Shown: in pieces, positions 45,971 through 57,271 of the stretch
Position numbering within the stretch: the stretch's first letter is position 1
How the letters are laid out: every line of letters begins with the position of its first letter
Assembly: GCF_964340395.1 (NCBI RefSeq)
Contig: NC_135558.1
Coordinates: 20,782,871-20,846,870, forward strand
Length of the DNA stretch: 64,000 nt
Reading direction: 5' to 3'
Origin: Glandiceps talaboti
Lineage: Eukaryota; Hemichordata; Enteropneusta; Spengelidae
Position numbers and translations under genes: made by a program
Notes under the pieces: model-generated
What the model was told of the DNA's origin: nothing
The model's database searches: none
Seen by the model: only the letters and a program-made list of their open reading frames with translations

Positions 45971-46222
45971 TGTTGGTGGCCGAGTGGTTAAACCACTTGC
46001 CCCTTATCACTGCAGTCGGGATTTGAACCCATTCAGGGTTTGAGTAAAATTTACCACACTGTAAGTAAGAAGAGTGTCGTTCAGTTTGACTTTACCGAAC
46101 AGTGCAGGTACTCTGGTTTCCTCCTGCATTAACACTGACCCGATGAGGGATGGCCCTCACTGGACTTCTTGGGAGACAAGTGTTTAAGAAGTATCCAGTA
46201 TAAATAAAACAATAATTATTAT
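45971..46222 (+). mobile_element. tRNA-derived SINE
   Basis: The 5' part GGTGGCCGAGTGGTTAA is a Leu/Ser-tRNA-like A box. A B-box-like GGGATTTGAACCC follows 50 bp later. The body contains CTCTGGTTTCCTCCTGC, resembling the conserved central domain of several marine-animal SINEs. It ends in an A/T-rich AATAAAACAATAATTATT tail. It is too long and unpaired to be a functional tRNA. Confidence 0.75.
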
Positions 46223-46792
46223 ATCCAGTGACAGACCATTCTGACCACTGTGTGATAAATATTAAATGCTAGTTTTCCACGTAACTAAACTTACCTCTAA
46301 TTCTGCTATAAGTTAGTCAACAACACAATATGTATTAAAATAAAATTACTACAGAAAGTAATAGTGTTGTATTATTATTAGCTAGATGACTACATTGCAG
46401 AATGCACAGTTTTACGCTACAATATGCTTTTTGTGTGAATTGCAGATAAATGGTTTCATTTCTTAGCTATGACTACTAGAGGATTTCATTTCTCTAGTTC
46501 CAATGGTCCATAAATTTATCAAATTCAAGTCACTATATGCAAAATTAAATGAATTAGTGGTGCTGCAACATAAATAATGAAATTAAAACTCTACAGTAAA
46601 TGGTATCTGCTAAACACTATGGCAGAAAGTATTTGATTTGTCCCTGAAATATCAATTGCATTGTATCGACCAATCATTTACTGTGTAACAAACTCCTTTT
46701 AAGTGATCAACACCCCTGAAATTTATTTGTCCAAAAAACAATGTATTAGCCAATCATTTACTGTGTTATAAATTCACTGTTCACCATGGATA

Positions 46793-46875
46793 CTCATTTC
46801 TGCAGACTCCCATGATGCAATAGCCCATGGAATATATTATTTCTGCAGACTCCCATGATGCAATATCCCATAGCA
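46793..46875. repeat. Short tandem duplication
   Basis: TTTCTGCAGACTCCCATGAT followed by GCAATA occurs twice, about 50 bp apart. Confidence 0.85.
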
Positions 46876-47394
46876 AAGATACTTTATATGCACAAAATCA
46901 ACTTCAGTGTTTTTCTGAAATTACAAGTAATTGTAGGTGATGTAATATCATAAAATGACTCCCCAGAAACCATAATTATGAAAGTGTCATTATTTCCTGC
47001 AGTGGTGTTCCCCTTTAAACCACTGTATTGGCCAAGTATTTTCTGTCCTCTGAATAATGTGTACCCATGAAAATGCAAAATGATAACAATCAACTCTAGG
47101 ATATACAGAAAATGAAAATAAAAGTAAGCGTTGCAAATTAAAATGTTTCCACACACAAAAAACTGCTACACTACATACAATATAAGGTTGCCATCAAATT
47201 CAATTAGTTGTCCTTGAGTTATCCTTCACCAGTGTTGATTGAGTTCTCCCCAGTCTCAATGAAATGTGGGTAGGTCATTAATATTCATAATTTATTAATT
47301 ACTATCCACAACCAGGTATCTATAATATACATAAACAGTATATGTTAGATGCTTTTCTAGAAGGCACATGTTTTGAGTAGTTATTTGTGGCAAC

Positions 47395-47606
47395 ACGCTC
47401 CAACTGGTTCCAACTGGTTTCAACCAGTTCTACTCAGTTTAGAGGGACAATAATCCTAGGGTAATGGGGCCAACTGGTTCAAACCAGTTCCAACTAGTTC
47501 TATCCAGTACGGTATAGTGGGACAACCACCCTAGGGTAATGGCGCCAACTGGTTCCAACCAGTTCCAACTAGTTCTACCCAGTATAGTGGGACAACCACC
47601 CGAGAG
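47395..47606. repeat. Triplicated segment rich in AACTGGTT/AACCAGTT octamers
   Basis: Three imperfect copies each hold pairs of AACTGGTT and its complement AACCAGTT, plus AACTAGTT in two of them, then GTGGGACAACCACCC-like sequence. Nine such octamers lie within about 190 bp, just beyond the 3' end of GORAB. They resemble Grainyhead-family sites; a function is not shown. Confidence 0.85.
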
Positions 47607-47877
47607 TGATACAAGCTGATCTGTGTAGGTTACTTTATCAACATTGACATTTCAATGATTGAGACACTCCATACAGTCGAATTGTTGTGAAAGCAAAACT
47701 GAATTTGACTGATCATGTGACCAACCTAGAACATGACAATGAACTAGTCCATAACGTAGTTGAATGCTTCTGTTTTGCTTTCACAAAATTTTAACAGTAT
47801 TGTGTTTCAATAGTTTAATTTAAATGTTAATCATCAGGCAGATGTGAAGAACCAAATCACAACAACAGTTGTGTCTT

Positions 47878-48382
47878 CTAAACATTGTTTGTCACAGTAC
47901 TATCAGCACCCACATCTTTCTCTTCCTTGTCAGTTTTTTTGTCAGATTTTTCATCAGCACTTGTTTCTAACTTTTCTTCTCCTTTTTCATCTGGTTTCTT
48001 TTCCTCCTCAGAAGACTGTTCAGAATCCTTTGGTGTCTTTGTCGTACTTGTCTTTTCTTTATCAGCATTTTCGGTCACAGATTCCCCTGGTTCCACCTGT
48101 GTCGAATCTGTGGCTGTTGATGTTGTGGCTACTGTTTTTGTCTCACTTTGCACATCATTACTCTGTATGGCTGCATCATGAGTTTCCAGCACATTATAGT
48201 ATTCTTCTAAGTTTTCTACATCAAGTTTATTTGTAAGTTCTTCCAACTTTTCCGCTTTCCTTTTTTCATTTTCTTGAATAATAGAATACAAGTGTTCTGT
48301 GAGGGAGTCTTTGACTTCTGTTTTCTGATGGAGGCTAATTTTTGAAGCAACAAATTCCGCTTCAGCTCTTTCATATCTTCTC
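47878..48382 (-). CDS. GORAB: GORAB exon 5 (terminal)
   Basis: Residues 234-401. It starts with the most conserved coiled-coil block ([30 protein letters not shown]) and ends with an acidic/lysine-rich tail. Acceptor TTTTGCAG. Confidence 0.95.
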
Positions 48383-51308
48383 CTGCAAAAGAAATTAATA
48401 AAAAAAAACAATATGGCCGACATTCAGTTGAGGGAAAATTTACCAACTCACTTCTCCCACGATTGTGCATGCATGCTACTATTCCAAACTGACACTGCCA
48501 AAAAAATACACAGGGCTTGAATGGGGTAAAGATTTTTTGTTGACAAAAGTAAAAAGTGGGGGTCTATGGTTTGTCCAAAGATCAGAACACCCATACCAAG
48601 TCAGCAGGCCATAGGCCATAGGATTGGCTACAGGCACCTGTAACTTTGATCATTCAGTCAATTAAGTTTCCAGAAGTCAATTGCATTTTTCCAGGGTTTT
48701 CCAGTAGTTTCCAGGAGTCCTTTACAATTCCAGACTATAAAGAGTATTGTTTATACTTACTGAGCATCCATGTATTCTCTGCTTGCGTCCTCTATTTTGT
48801 CTCTGAGAATAGATACATCATGACTTATCAAACCATCAATTTTAGTCAGTTCTCGCTGTATTTCTTTCAACTTCCTCATTTCTGCATCGGTTCTTTTCTT
48901 TCTGGAATATTAGAAAGAATCATTTCATAACATCTTTGTCAACTTTGTGTTTAGTTCTAGTTGTGGCAGTAATGTAGAAAAGTGGACCAACTGTACAATA
49001 CAATATAATACAATGTGATGCGATGCGATTCGATACAATGCAATACAATACAATACAATACAATATTATGGACATTTGTATTCAGGGAAATTCAAACTGC
49101 TGTACAGAGCACTAGCTTCTGGGTCTTGTTTTTCAGCATTTTTTCTGTGCTCCGAGAAACACACAGGTCATGAATCATGTACACATTGTTTGTGAATGTC
49201 GTAGGATGGTAACTTGATACACAAATTAGTTGAAAATCAATCAGTTTGTTTCATAGAATGTAAAATCCTTTCAAAATGAGACAAATTTTCCTGCAGACAG
49301 CAGTTTACATGTAGATTGTGTGCCACTCAGGATTATTCAAATATGCGACATTTGCATGTGAACAACCCAGATAGTTCTTTTTGAGAATATATTTCCCAAA
49401 AAATATCATCTCATGTGTTATTTTTTGCAGTGGTATTAATACTTACCTATCAGCTACTGCCTTGACAAGCATTGCTTTCTTTTTTTTATTCTCTTCCTCC
49501 ATTTCTTTTTGCTGTTTCTGGATTTTTTCAATATTTGAAAGTTCTCGACTGCAAAAAATAAAAGTAATTGAACTAATTGTAAGTGTAACAAGTCATTGAG
49601 AATGACATAGTCCCGCTATGATTGGCTTTTAAGGAATTATCACTACTCTGATCACGCAACAACACTTGTGAACCTAAATCAAACAGACTTAGATATGTTG
49701 TGTCTGCTTGTTGGACATGGAACATGCCTACAACAATAAAGGATTGGTCGGGTATGGGGGATCATATCACGATGAAGATGGATATGCACATGTATGTCAT
49801 AGAACACTGTCCTAATACCAACTTTGAATGTGATCTGTTCAAGAATGTCTGAGTTATGGCTTTGGACATGAAAATTCACAAACAAAATGGCTGCCAGGCG
49901 GCCATATTGGATCGTATCATGACAACAATGAGTATGCACATATATGCCATAGAACACTGTCCTAATACCAACTTTGAATGAGATCTGTTCAAGCATGTCT
50001 GAGTTATGGCTTTAGACAAGGAAAATTTGCAAACAAAATGGCTGCTAGGCGGCCATATTGGATCGTATCATGAAACAAATTGACGTGCATATGTATGCCA
50101 TTGTATGTCGCTCCTGTACCAAGTTTGAAAAAAATTGGTCCAGGCATCTCCAAGAAACGGCTGCGGACGGACGCACGGACAGACGGAACCCAATCCATAC
50201 GTCCCCGTCCCATACTTCGTCCGGCGGGGACTAAAAACATTCACCATCAAAACAAAACTGTAGATCATCCCTTAGATGGTAACATACATTGTGTTGCTCC
50301 AGCCTAAACAGTCTACAGTCTACATTGTGTGAGGGTGCCCCATCACAGTGTACACCTTACAGTCTATTCTGATGTGTGAGGGCGCTGTCATGGTGTACCT
50401 TATAGAATATTGTGATGTGTGAGGGAACTCCATCACGGTGTACCTTATAGACTATTTCAATGTGTGAGGGCGCCCCGCCACAGTGTAGTTTATGGACTAC
50501 TCTTCCCTTTGATTACTCTTAAAATTTGACTGTGTTTATATTTACAAGAATACCAATGAAAACTATCAACTCAACTTAAAGGGTTTCCACAAATTCTTAC
50601 TATAGCTTTTCTCATCAGTTCAGCGTATTTACAAATGTCTATATTTTCTGTTCTTTGAAATGTTGTCTTCTATCAAATCAAGTGATATCGTGATGAATGA
50701 ATGGTAATACAGTGCCTGGCTTTTGAATGTGCAAGTTGCCATTTTGAGCCCTATTCCTGCCACCTGCTTCTGAATGAGCAAACACCACACTTAGTTTGCC
50801 ACTGTTGTACATGCATTGTATACAATACAAGGAATGACATGATTGGAGTAAATAAGATAGCTCCTTCTAACACGGCCAATCAAATACTCCATACCTTATA
50901 CCTTCTTTTTCATCGATTTCATGGAGAACTGCTTTCTTCTTTTCAACTTTCTGATTTTTATCAGCAATTTCTGCTGTCTCATCTCTTGTTATGTCACCCT
51001 GCTTGTCTACACTCTCTGAACTCTCATCATGTTTTGCTTTATTTCTCCTTTCTTGAGGTGGTGTACTTTTGTTATTCTGAGTTGGACCAACAGGTCTGGC
51101 TCTGACTTTCTTCGGCACTGATAATCTTTGGTTATCACTCAGTGCTTCATTGGTTTCAATCTGTCTCTGTCGCTGGGCAAGCATCATCTTTGACCTTTGA
51201 CCTGCTCCAACTTGGTGCTGTCTTGGTTTTCCCATCTGCATTCTGTGTGGTTGTCTGCCATGCTGACCTCTGACACTGTCATCAATATCTGTGAGAGGGG
51301 AGAGAGAT

Positions 51309-51372
<64 letters not shown>

Positions 51373-51390
51373 TGAGTGAGAAAGAGAGAG

Positions 51391-51422
<32 letters not shown>

Positions 51423-53799
51423 TGAGTGAGAAAGAGAGAGAGAATGAGAGAGTGAGAGAGAAAGAGTGAGAGTGAGAGAGATAAAAGTGGCAAATGGACA
51501 GATAGAGAAAAGGTAGAGAGATTAATACATTCCTTCATATATTTTTAAAATCATTTTTAAAAATGAAATTCTTTATTATTGTTATTACCCGGTACCTATA
51601 TTCTTATATTTGACTCTGTAAACTGACTTTTTCCGGGAATGCATTACATCTATTATCTTGGCAATATATGTACAATATCTCATGGCAGTACAAGTTTATG
51701 AAATATATCTAAAATATCTCATGGAAGTACAAGTTTATGAAATATATCTACAATATCTCATGGAAGTACAAGTTTATGAAATATATCTACAATATCTCAT
51801 GGAAGTACAAGTTTATGAAATATATCTACAATATCTCATGGAAGTACAAGTTTATGAAATATATCTACAATATCTCATGGAAGTACAAGTTTATGAAATA
51901 TATCTACAATATCTCATGGAAGTACAAGTTTATGAAATATATCTACAATATCTCATGGAAGTACAAGTTTATGAAATATATCTACAATATCTCATGGAAG
52001 TACAAGTTTATGAAATCTTGGATAATAAAGAGAAGGTTGAAGTTTGTCAGTGCTCTTCACTAAGTCATGACTTTGTTATTTTACTATTCTTTTCTCTTGG
52101 ATAAAAGCAATCTGATTAAAATCCGATGTGGTGAAAGCGGCTAGATATCCTTATTTACCTCTATTCATCGTGTTGTGACGTTTGTTTTGTTCGGAGTGAT
52201 CGCCGCCTTCAGCGATCACTCCGAACAAAACAACGTCACAACACGATGAATAGAGGTAAATAAGGACATCTAGCCGCTTTCACCACATCGGATTTTAATC
52301 AGATTGGGATAAAATATATTGAGTTATTTACATTATGAAACAAACAATGTACAGTCATGGAGATTGAATGGTTAGAGTGGCCAGCATTGAATCTACAAGC
52401 ATAGACACCATACGTGTATGAGGATCTATGATTCAAGTTGTTCTGTGTCTCATCACTACTGTTTTTATCTACATGGCTAAAGACTGAGTACATTCATGGT
52501 GTGCTTCAATCAAGCAAGTTGTAGTATAATTGGGACCTGGTAGGACAGAGATTGCAATGTAAATACTTTAAATCATATGTGAACATGCTGCAATGGATTG
52601 TATGCTTACAAGGCAGTTGTGGAAGTTTATGTCTGTGGCCATTGGGGTATACAAACTTTAAACTCAAGATAGCTGCAATAATTGTAGTGTTTGTTGAGAT
52701 TTTGAGGGTTTTTTCTTTTTTGTGTTTTTTTTTCATTCCAATATTTAACTGGAAGCAAACGCTATGTACAATTCCTGTAATATTTACTCAAATAGATGAG
52801 ATCACACTGAAAAGGTGAGCGAGATGTCAATGTACTAGTAGTCTACCCATTTCAAAATGCTGCATGTGTTGCTACTTTTGCTGATTTTGATGGGATTGGG
52901 GTACCTCTGAATGTTACTTGGCTCTTGAAGGCTTGATTGATGTTGGAGTTAGAAAATGACCAATTTTTGGCAGGTAAGGCATAATTTTAGCAGGAAAGAT
53001 CCACCCAATTTTGTGATTCAGATCTGAATCTCTTCCGTCTATTTGTGGTAACATACGTTACAGGAATTGTAGTGTTTGCTTCCAAAACAGAACAGAAGAA
53101 AATGCCCTCAAAATTACAACACCACTCAAGACTAAGCTCTGGATATTTGTGCTCCGATAACTCCAACACATCTCCATTTCTCTAGAGATGTGTCGGAGTT
53201 ATCAGAGTGCTGCATATATATACTTGATATATACAGAGCCACGGTGTTGGTGGTCAGTCTATACTTTACCATTTACACTATTAAAGAGCCAGAGAGCACA
53301 GGTGTATCTATCACCCATTACATTAAAACCAAACAAAAATAGTAGATTTCCGTAAAGCAACAATCATTGTTTTTATACACTCATAATAACGTAGCTGCAA
53401 TAGCTGTAGTAGTATTTTTTTCGGGGGGGGGGGGTCAGCTTTTCGTCCTTTTGGATATTGCACTCCAAAATAATAAAGAACGCAAAAATGTTGCGGCCCG
53501 TCAGTTTTACAGGTGATGTAACTTAGTATGTATGGATGAATGGCGTGGCTGTTATATAACCAAGTCACAATAATAAAAGGGTTGTCTACATGGGCCATGG
53601 CCACGACACACCCATGTCTCAATGAGGAATGGAGAATCATGGAATATCATGACATTTACAATATTTACACACCATCCAGTCTGTGCCGAGTTTTGTGTGT
53701 GGTGCCATTTTGAATTGTACCAAAAAACAACTTACCCTGTGTCTGTCCTTTCAATTGCCGTAACTGATCGTCAGTAAATCCAACCCAATCCATTTGCAT
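47878..53799 (-). CDS. GORAB: RAB6-interacting golgin homologue (GORAB), 5 exons
   Basis: Exons, 5' to 3' on the minus strand: 53799-53736, 51288-50895, 49548-49447, 48901-48761, 48382-47878. They give 1206 nt (401 residues) with exact phase closure. In vertebrates GORAB is a trans-Golgi coiled-coil protein that binds RAB6, ARF5 and SCYL1; loss causes gerodermia osteodysplastica. Matches seen: N-terminal [14 protein letters not shown], coiled-coil [35 protein letters not shown], and [13 protein letters not shown] with [18 protein letters not shown]. The C-terminal 110 residues are a Lys/Glu/Ser/Thr-rich, poorly conserved tail. The start is at 53799 (MQMDW); a second ATG six bases on (53793) is equally possible. 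Confidence 0.95.
48761..48901 (-). CDS. GORAB: GORAB exon 4
   Basis: Residues 187-233 plus two bases: [20 protein letters not shown] then [19 protein letters not shown], coiled coil. Acceptor ATTCCAG, donor GTAAGT. Confidence 0.93.
48990..49072. repeat. CAATA pentanucleotide tract in GORAB intron 3
   Basis: CAATA units with a GTGATG-type interruption near 49014-49036. Confidence 0.9.
49447..49548 (-). CDS. GORAB: GORAB exon 3
   Basis: Residues 153-186 plus two bases: [20 protein letters not shown] then [14 protein letters not shown], aligned with the human MEEKNKRKKALLAKAIAER segment. Acceptor TTTTGCAG, donor GTAAGT. Confidence 0.92.
49740..50240. repeat. Interspersed repeat with 150 bp internal tandem units, GORAB intron 2
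   Basis: AGAACACTGTCCTAATACC recurs at 49801 and 49951 (150 bp), and GGCGGCCATATTGGATCGTA recurs in two units. A third unit diverges and ends in a GGACGGACGCACGGACAGAC tract. Repeats of this style, ending in GGAC tandem motifs, are common in marine invertebrate genomes; the family is not assigned. Confidence 0.7.
50310..50505. repeat. Tandem repeat of about 43-47 bp, 4 copies, GORAB intron 2
   Basis: A TGTGTGAGGG motif starts copies near 50326, 50373, 50416 and 50461. Each is followed by a CACxGTGTAC-type segment. Confidence 0.85.
50895..51288 (-). CDS. GORAB: GORAB exon 2
   Basis: Residues 22-152 plus two bases: a basic, low-complexity linker with [12 protein letters not shown], ending [17 protein letters not shown]. 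Phase requires donor GTATGG at 50894; the nearby GTATAA would break the frame. The acceptor follows a long CT-repeat tract. Confidence 0.9.
51306..51482. repeat. (GA)n microsatellite forming the GORAB exon 2 pyrimidine tract
   Basis: About 175 bp of GA repeats on the plus strand reads CT on the GORAB strand. It ends about 18 bp before the exon 2 acceptor (CCTCTCACAG). Confidence 0.95.
51665..52016. repeat. 39 bp minisatellite, 9 copies, GORAB intron 1
   Basis: Units contain ATGGAAGTACAAGTTTATGA and ATATATCTACAATATCTC with a 39 bp period and almost no divergence. The 13-codon open frame across it is a repeat artefact. Confidence 0.96.
52107..52306. mobile_element. Near-perfect 200 bp palindromic foldback element (MITE-like) in GORAB intron 1
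   Basis: Two arms of about 96 bp (from CAATCTGATTAAAATCCGAT inward) pair around a short spacer (CGCCTTC). They differ by only one substitution and one single-base indel. GGATAAAA at 52099-52106 and 52307-52314 looks like an 8 bp target duplication, as made by hAT-type transposases. There is no coding capacity. Confidence 0.88.
53152..53207. repeat. 23 bp-stem hairpin in GORAB intron 1
   Basis: CTCCGATAACTCCAACACAT and onward pairs with GAGATGTGTCGGAGTTATCA and onward around a 10 nt loop, with two mismatches. Confidence 0.75.
53736..53799 (-). CDS. GORAB: GORAB exon 1 (start)
   Basis: Residues 1-21 plus one base: [20 protein letters not shown]. The WxGFxxxxLRxLK motif matches the human N terminus (GWAGFSEEELRRLK). 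Donor GTAAG. The frame stays open upstream to 53955, but that part is not conserved. Confidence 0.9.
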
Positions 53800-54224
53800 T
53801 GATATAGTATAATGTATTAGAAAATCACTGCGTTTCTTTGAACTACAAACAAAACGTGTATGACGTGTAATATAGCTACATTTTACGGTCTCTGATCGAC
53901 AAATGGTAACGAGTACAGCTGTTGCCACGTTCACCGAATCGTATATCAGTATCACCCACCGATGCGTTTTTCCACTCGCGTGTTCTTCCTATCCCCTCCT
54001 CAAACATACAACAAGAAAGGCTCTTAGAAAAGTATTGAAAAATAAATGTCTTCAACTACTTTCAAGGCCATGTCCACATAAGAAATGATACGTGGGAAAG
54101 TTACTCCGGTGTACGTGTATTTTGTTTTCAAAGCTGGGCGCTGCCATTTTGGAATCTGACATATCGACGATGGTCCGCGAGAGGGCTCTATTCACCAGAA
54201 CTCGACTAGTCTGATTTTAATCAA
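53800..54224 (-). promoter_or_regulatory. GORAB 5' UTR and presumed promoter
   Basis: On the minus strand an AAAATGGCAGC YY1-like motif lies near 54144-54154, a plausible start region. Short plus-strand frames here have no support. The 5S array begins immediately beyond. Confidence 0.45.
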
Positions 54225-54534
54225 CAATACTTTTAACGATTATGATGAACTACCTAATGAGTACAGTATCTGATACGGCGAGCAATGTGTTAACTCACAT
54301 ATTACGATTACAGTTTTAAGTCGGTACGGATAACTTATCTCGCCATTAAAAAAATTACTACCCCCCCCCCCCCACCACCACCACCACCACCCCCCCCCCC
54401 AAAAAAATAGAGTTGGTCGGGTTATCGGGAAAAAACACACTGTTTCTGTTTACTAGCAACTGTCTTTCAGTATTTTCTCGTGGGCATTAAACGAGTCGTT
54501 AGTATATCACCTTATAACTTTGCTACAAGTACTT
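54225..54534. repeat. Left edge of the 5S rDNA array: partial spacer with an inverted 31 bp start
   Basis: From about 54258 the sequence matches the 3' part of the standard spacer (GAGTACAGTATCTGATACGG onward), with more differences than internal units. Just before it, 54225-54255 is the exact reverse complement of spacer bases 55240-55270. It includes poly-C and CCA tracts at about 54361-54400. Confidence 0.85.
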
Positions 54535-54652
54535 GCCTACGGCCATACTACGTAGAAAACACCGGTTCTCGTCCGATCACCGAAGTTAAGCTGCGTCGGG
54601 CGTGGTTAGTACTTGGATGGGAGACCGCCTGGGAATACCACGTGCCGTAGGC
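54535..54652 (+). rRNA. 5S: 5S ribosomal RNA, copy 1
   Basis: 118 bp from GCCTACGGCCATACTACG to CGTGCCGTAGGC with complementary ends. It contains the animal 5S core (CTCGTCCGATCACCGAAG) and the internal promoter C-box region (GGATGGGAGACCGCC). A T-run follows at once, as expected for RNA polymerase III termination. It is the outermost copy of the array. Confidence 0.98.
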
Positions 54653-56558
54653 GTTTTTTATTTTATTTTTTTTTTCATTTCTTTTCATTTTACTCGAGAT
54701 ATGTTTGTATGATTATTTTTTTCATAGATCACATTATTAAAAATAGAAAAAACAACAAAAAGTCAAACAATTGCAGAGTGAAATACCTAGAAATTCATTG
54801 GTTACTTTTTGTCGTAGATGGCGCTCGTCACTAGAGGCGCAACCCCGAGAAGTTCACGACATTGTCGTAAGACTCGTAACGATCGTATGTGTCAGAGAAG
54901 GTTCATTTAACCTGCAATACAAATCCCATTATTGTTTTTTTCTACCATCTTTTCCGAAACAACGTTCCTTCCTGACGGACTACAACTCAGTTCAATTGTA
55001 AAAATAAACAAACGTTTGTTTCCGATAACATGACTTCAGAAAATAGGGTAGGTCGTAATTCTATGTTATGTTATGCTATGTTATGTGATGTGATGTTATG
55101 TTATGTTATTTATTTATTTGCAGAATGTACAGTTTAAATTCTAGACACAGTCTTAAAAGACATGGAATGTGATTTTAAAGAAAAATTTACCTGTAAACTA
55201 CCGTTTGAATTGTGTTCCTTGGAATAAACACTATCCTTGAGGTAGTTCATCATAATCGTTAAAAGTATTGTAAACTTAGACCGACATATTGAATTAGTAG
55301 TATGCCAGATATGAATTTGTCGTCAACTTTTTCTGAGAGCAACGAATCGAACACCCTCAGCAACAACCACCTGTAGCAACAACATATGACATACCATGAG
55401 TACAGTATCTGATACGGCGAGCTATGTGTTCACTCATCACATATTAGGGACCGGACAGAATTTACGGCAGGGGGTGGGCCTGGGGAGAAATTATCTCTGA
55501 CTTGGTTTTTTTCCTGGCCCCCCCATCCACTGTGACCAAAATTTCACAGCCCCCCCTTTCAAAAGTATGAAAATTTCATGGCCCCCCCCCCCCCAAAAAA
55601 AAAGAAAAAAAAAGTGCACAATATCCTGCCCCCTACAATAACTAAAAGAGTACAATTTTTTTGTTACTGTAGCACAACTGTAATATTTCTTTTGGTACTA
55701 CTATTATGTTACTATTTCAACTTAGTAGTTGTAGAGGAAGTTTTTTAGAAAACAAAAAAAACAAAAACATTTTGACTATACATGTAATCATACACATGTG
55801 GTATAATCTTGTTTATTTCCCAACTAGACACCATAAGTAGTCATCACTTAATACCAAGGCATTTGATGTGGTGGTTTTAACTGTCATTCACTGATACATA
55901 CACAGAAACACAGACACAGAGTAAACACACATTCACATGCGTGATTTATGAAAAACTGTAGTCTGGACATTTGTGGGGAGTATCTAAGGACCTCACATCA
56001 CCTACATAGTGTATTCAAATATCTATTTATACTCATAACACAATAACTATCTAATGTCAAACATTTGTGATGTCATGAAGTGCTAGCAAACTAAGGATTT
56101 TATGCACACTGAGGTCTGACAAATATAGCTTTCACTTTCCTACACCAAATGCATTACCAATACACATGTAAATGTAAGACATTTGTGACTTCATGAAAGT
56201 GCAAAGAAATTCAGAATGTTGTGGAATACTTAGATGTAATCAATATGCTTTCAGTTCCAAAACCATACATATTTAAACCTATAGTGTCAGGCATTTGTGT
56301 CTTCATGATGGGAACAGCAAATTCAGAATTGTATTCAATACACTGTACAGTGATCAGATGAGTATTACTCACAGTTTTCTAAACCATTCACATTAAGCTT
56401 GAAGTACAGTGTCAATGATGAATAGCCTTTGCAATATAATCCCTTTATTCATAATCTTGAATTTATATAAAGGCAAGTTTCCATGATCCAGCCAGTCTAC
56501 CTGATCTAGTTTGAACAATAAGGGAACCATCCTGGTCTTTTTGATGGCTAGACTCATT

Positions 56559-57212
56559 TTATTCGCTGTCACTCTCACTGTCACTGTCACTAGTACTTGA
56601 TGTATCGGTGTCACTATCACTACGAATTTCTTCTAAAACAATATCTCCTTCTTCACTGTCACACAGTTCCTCTTCACTTTCATCACCTGTGTTCTTTTCA
56701 ATCACTGACTTCTGTTGCTCTCTTGAAGTTCTTCTTAACACATCACATGTAACAGCTTTCAACATGTCATCCTTCCTACCATGTATGTTTAGTTGCTGAT
56801 ATTTCAAGTACTTGTCTAATTCAGCAACCTGAAGAGAGCTTAACTTTCCATGCACAACTAAGTCAAGCCAATTATAGTCCTGGTACGGCTTGATTTTCTT
56901 CTCCTTTTTCTGACTTAACCTTGTACGCATTCTCATTTCTTGAACATTCTTTAGGTTTTGTAGGTGTTGAACATATGCTTCAATATGTTTGCAATCAACA
57001 TAAAATAATTTTGAAAATTCTTCCACCTATTATTTGGTTGTCAATTCACCCCTTCTGAATTTCCTTGTGATATTTGACCTGGGTTGCCAGTCATCTGCCT
57101 CTCTCTGCTTTCCTTCACTGTCAACAGTTGGACACTTATGAACTGGAAGATAGTGCATTGGACTGTCCGGGTCTGGTACAGGTTGAGGAATTCTTACCAT
57201 CTCTGGTCCCAA
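56559..57212 (-). CDS. Transposon protein with SAP-like motif, interrupted
   Basis: One frame, split by TAA-TAG at 57027-57032. Upstream part (57212-57033): VRIPQPVPDPDSP and RKFRRGELTTK. Downstream part: YVQHLQNLKN, then YQDYNWLDLVVHGKLSSLQV, then ELDKYLKYQQLNIHGRKDDM, which fits a SAP-type DNA-binding helix-extended-helix (LxVxELxxYLxxxxLxxxGxKxxxL), and a Ser/Asp/Glu-rich end. Similar tails occur in hypothetical proteins carried by invertebrate transposons (from memory, not searched). The gene is probably longer upstream, or has an intron at the double stop. Confidence 0.55.
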
Positions 57213-57271
57213 CTATGTATATTGACTAGAGTATTCATATACCTCTCCATTGCTTTAGTGCAAAGTCACTG

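Larger units (their letters stand above)
43189..47877. other. Intergenic region between convergent TYW3 and GORAB, with both 3' UTRs
   Basis: No gene is recognised. It contains an 18 bp repeat (43712-43769), an 88 bp triplicate (44957-45228), a SINE (45971-46222), a short duplication (46793-46875) and the AACTGGTT cluster (47395-47606). TTTATT near 47287 is a possible minus-strand poly(A) signal for GORAB. Confidence 0.6.

Noticed and set aside
45971-46045. Functional tRNA-Leu/Ser gene
   Set aside because: The A and B boxes do not sit in a foldable cloverleaf with paired acceptor ends, and the sequence continues into a SINE body.
47844-48236. Plus-strand frames across GORAB exon 5
   Set aside because: Shadows of the minus-strand GORAB coding sequence.
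50889-50899. GTATAA as GORAB exon 2 donor
   Set aside because: It would leave phase 1 and break the frame of exon 3; GTATGG five bases further on restores it.
51658-52104. 148-codon repeat protein
   Set aside because: 39 bp minisatellite (13 codons) in GORAB intron 1, on the opposite strand to GORAB.
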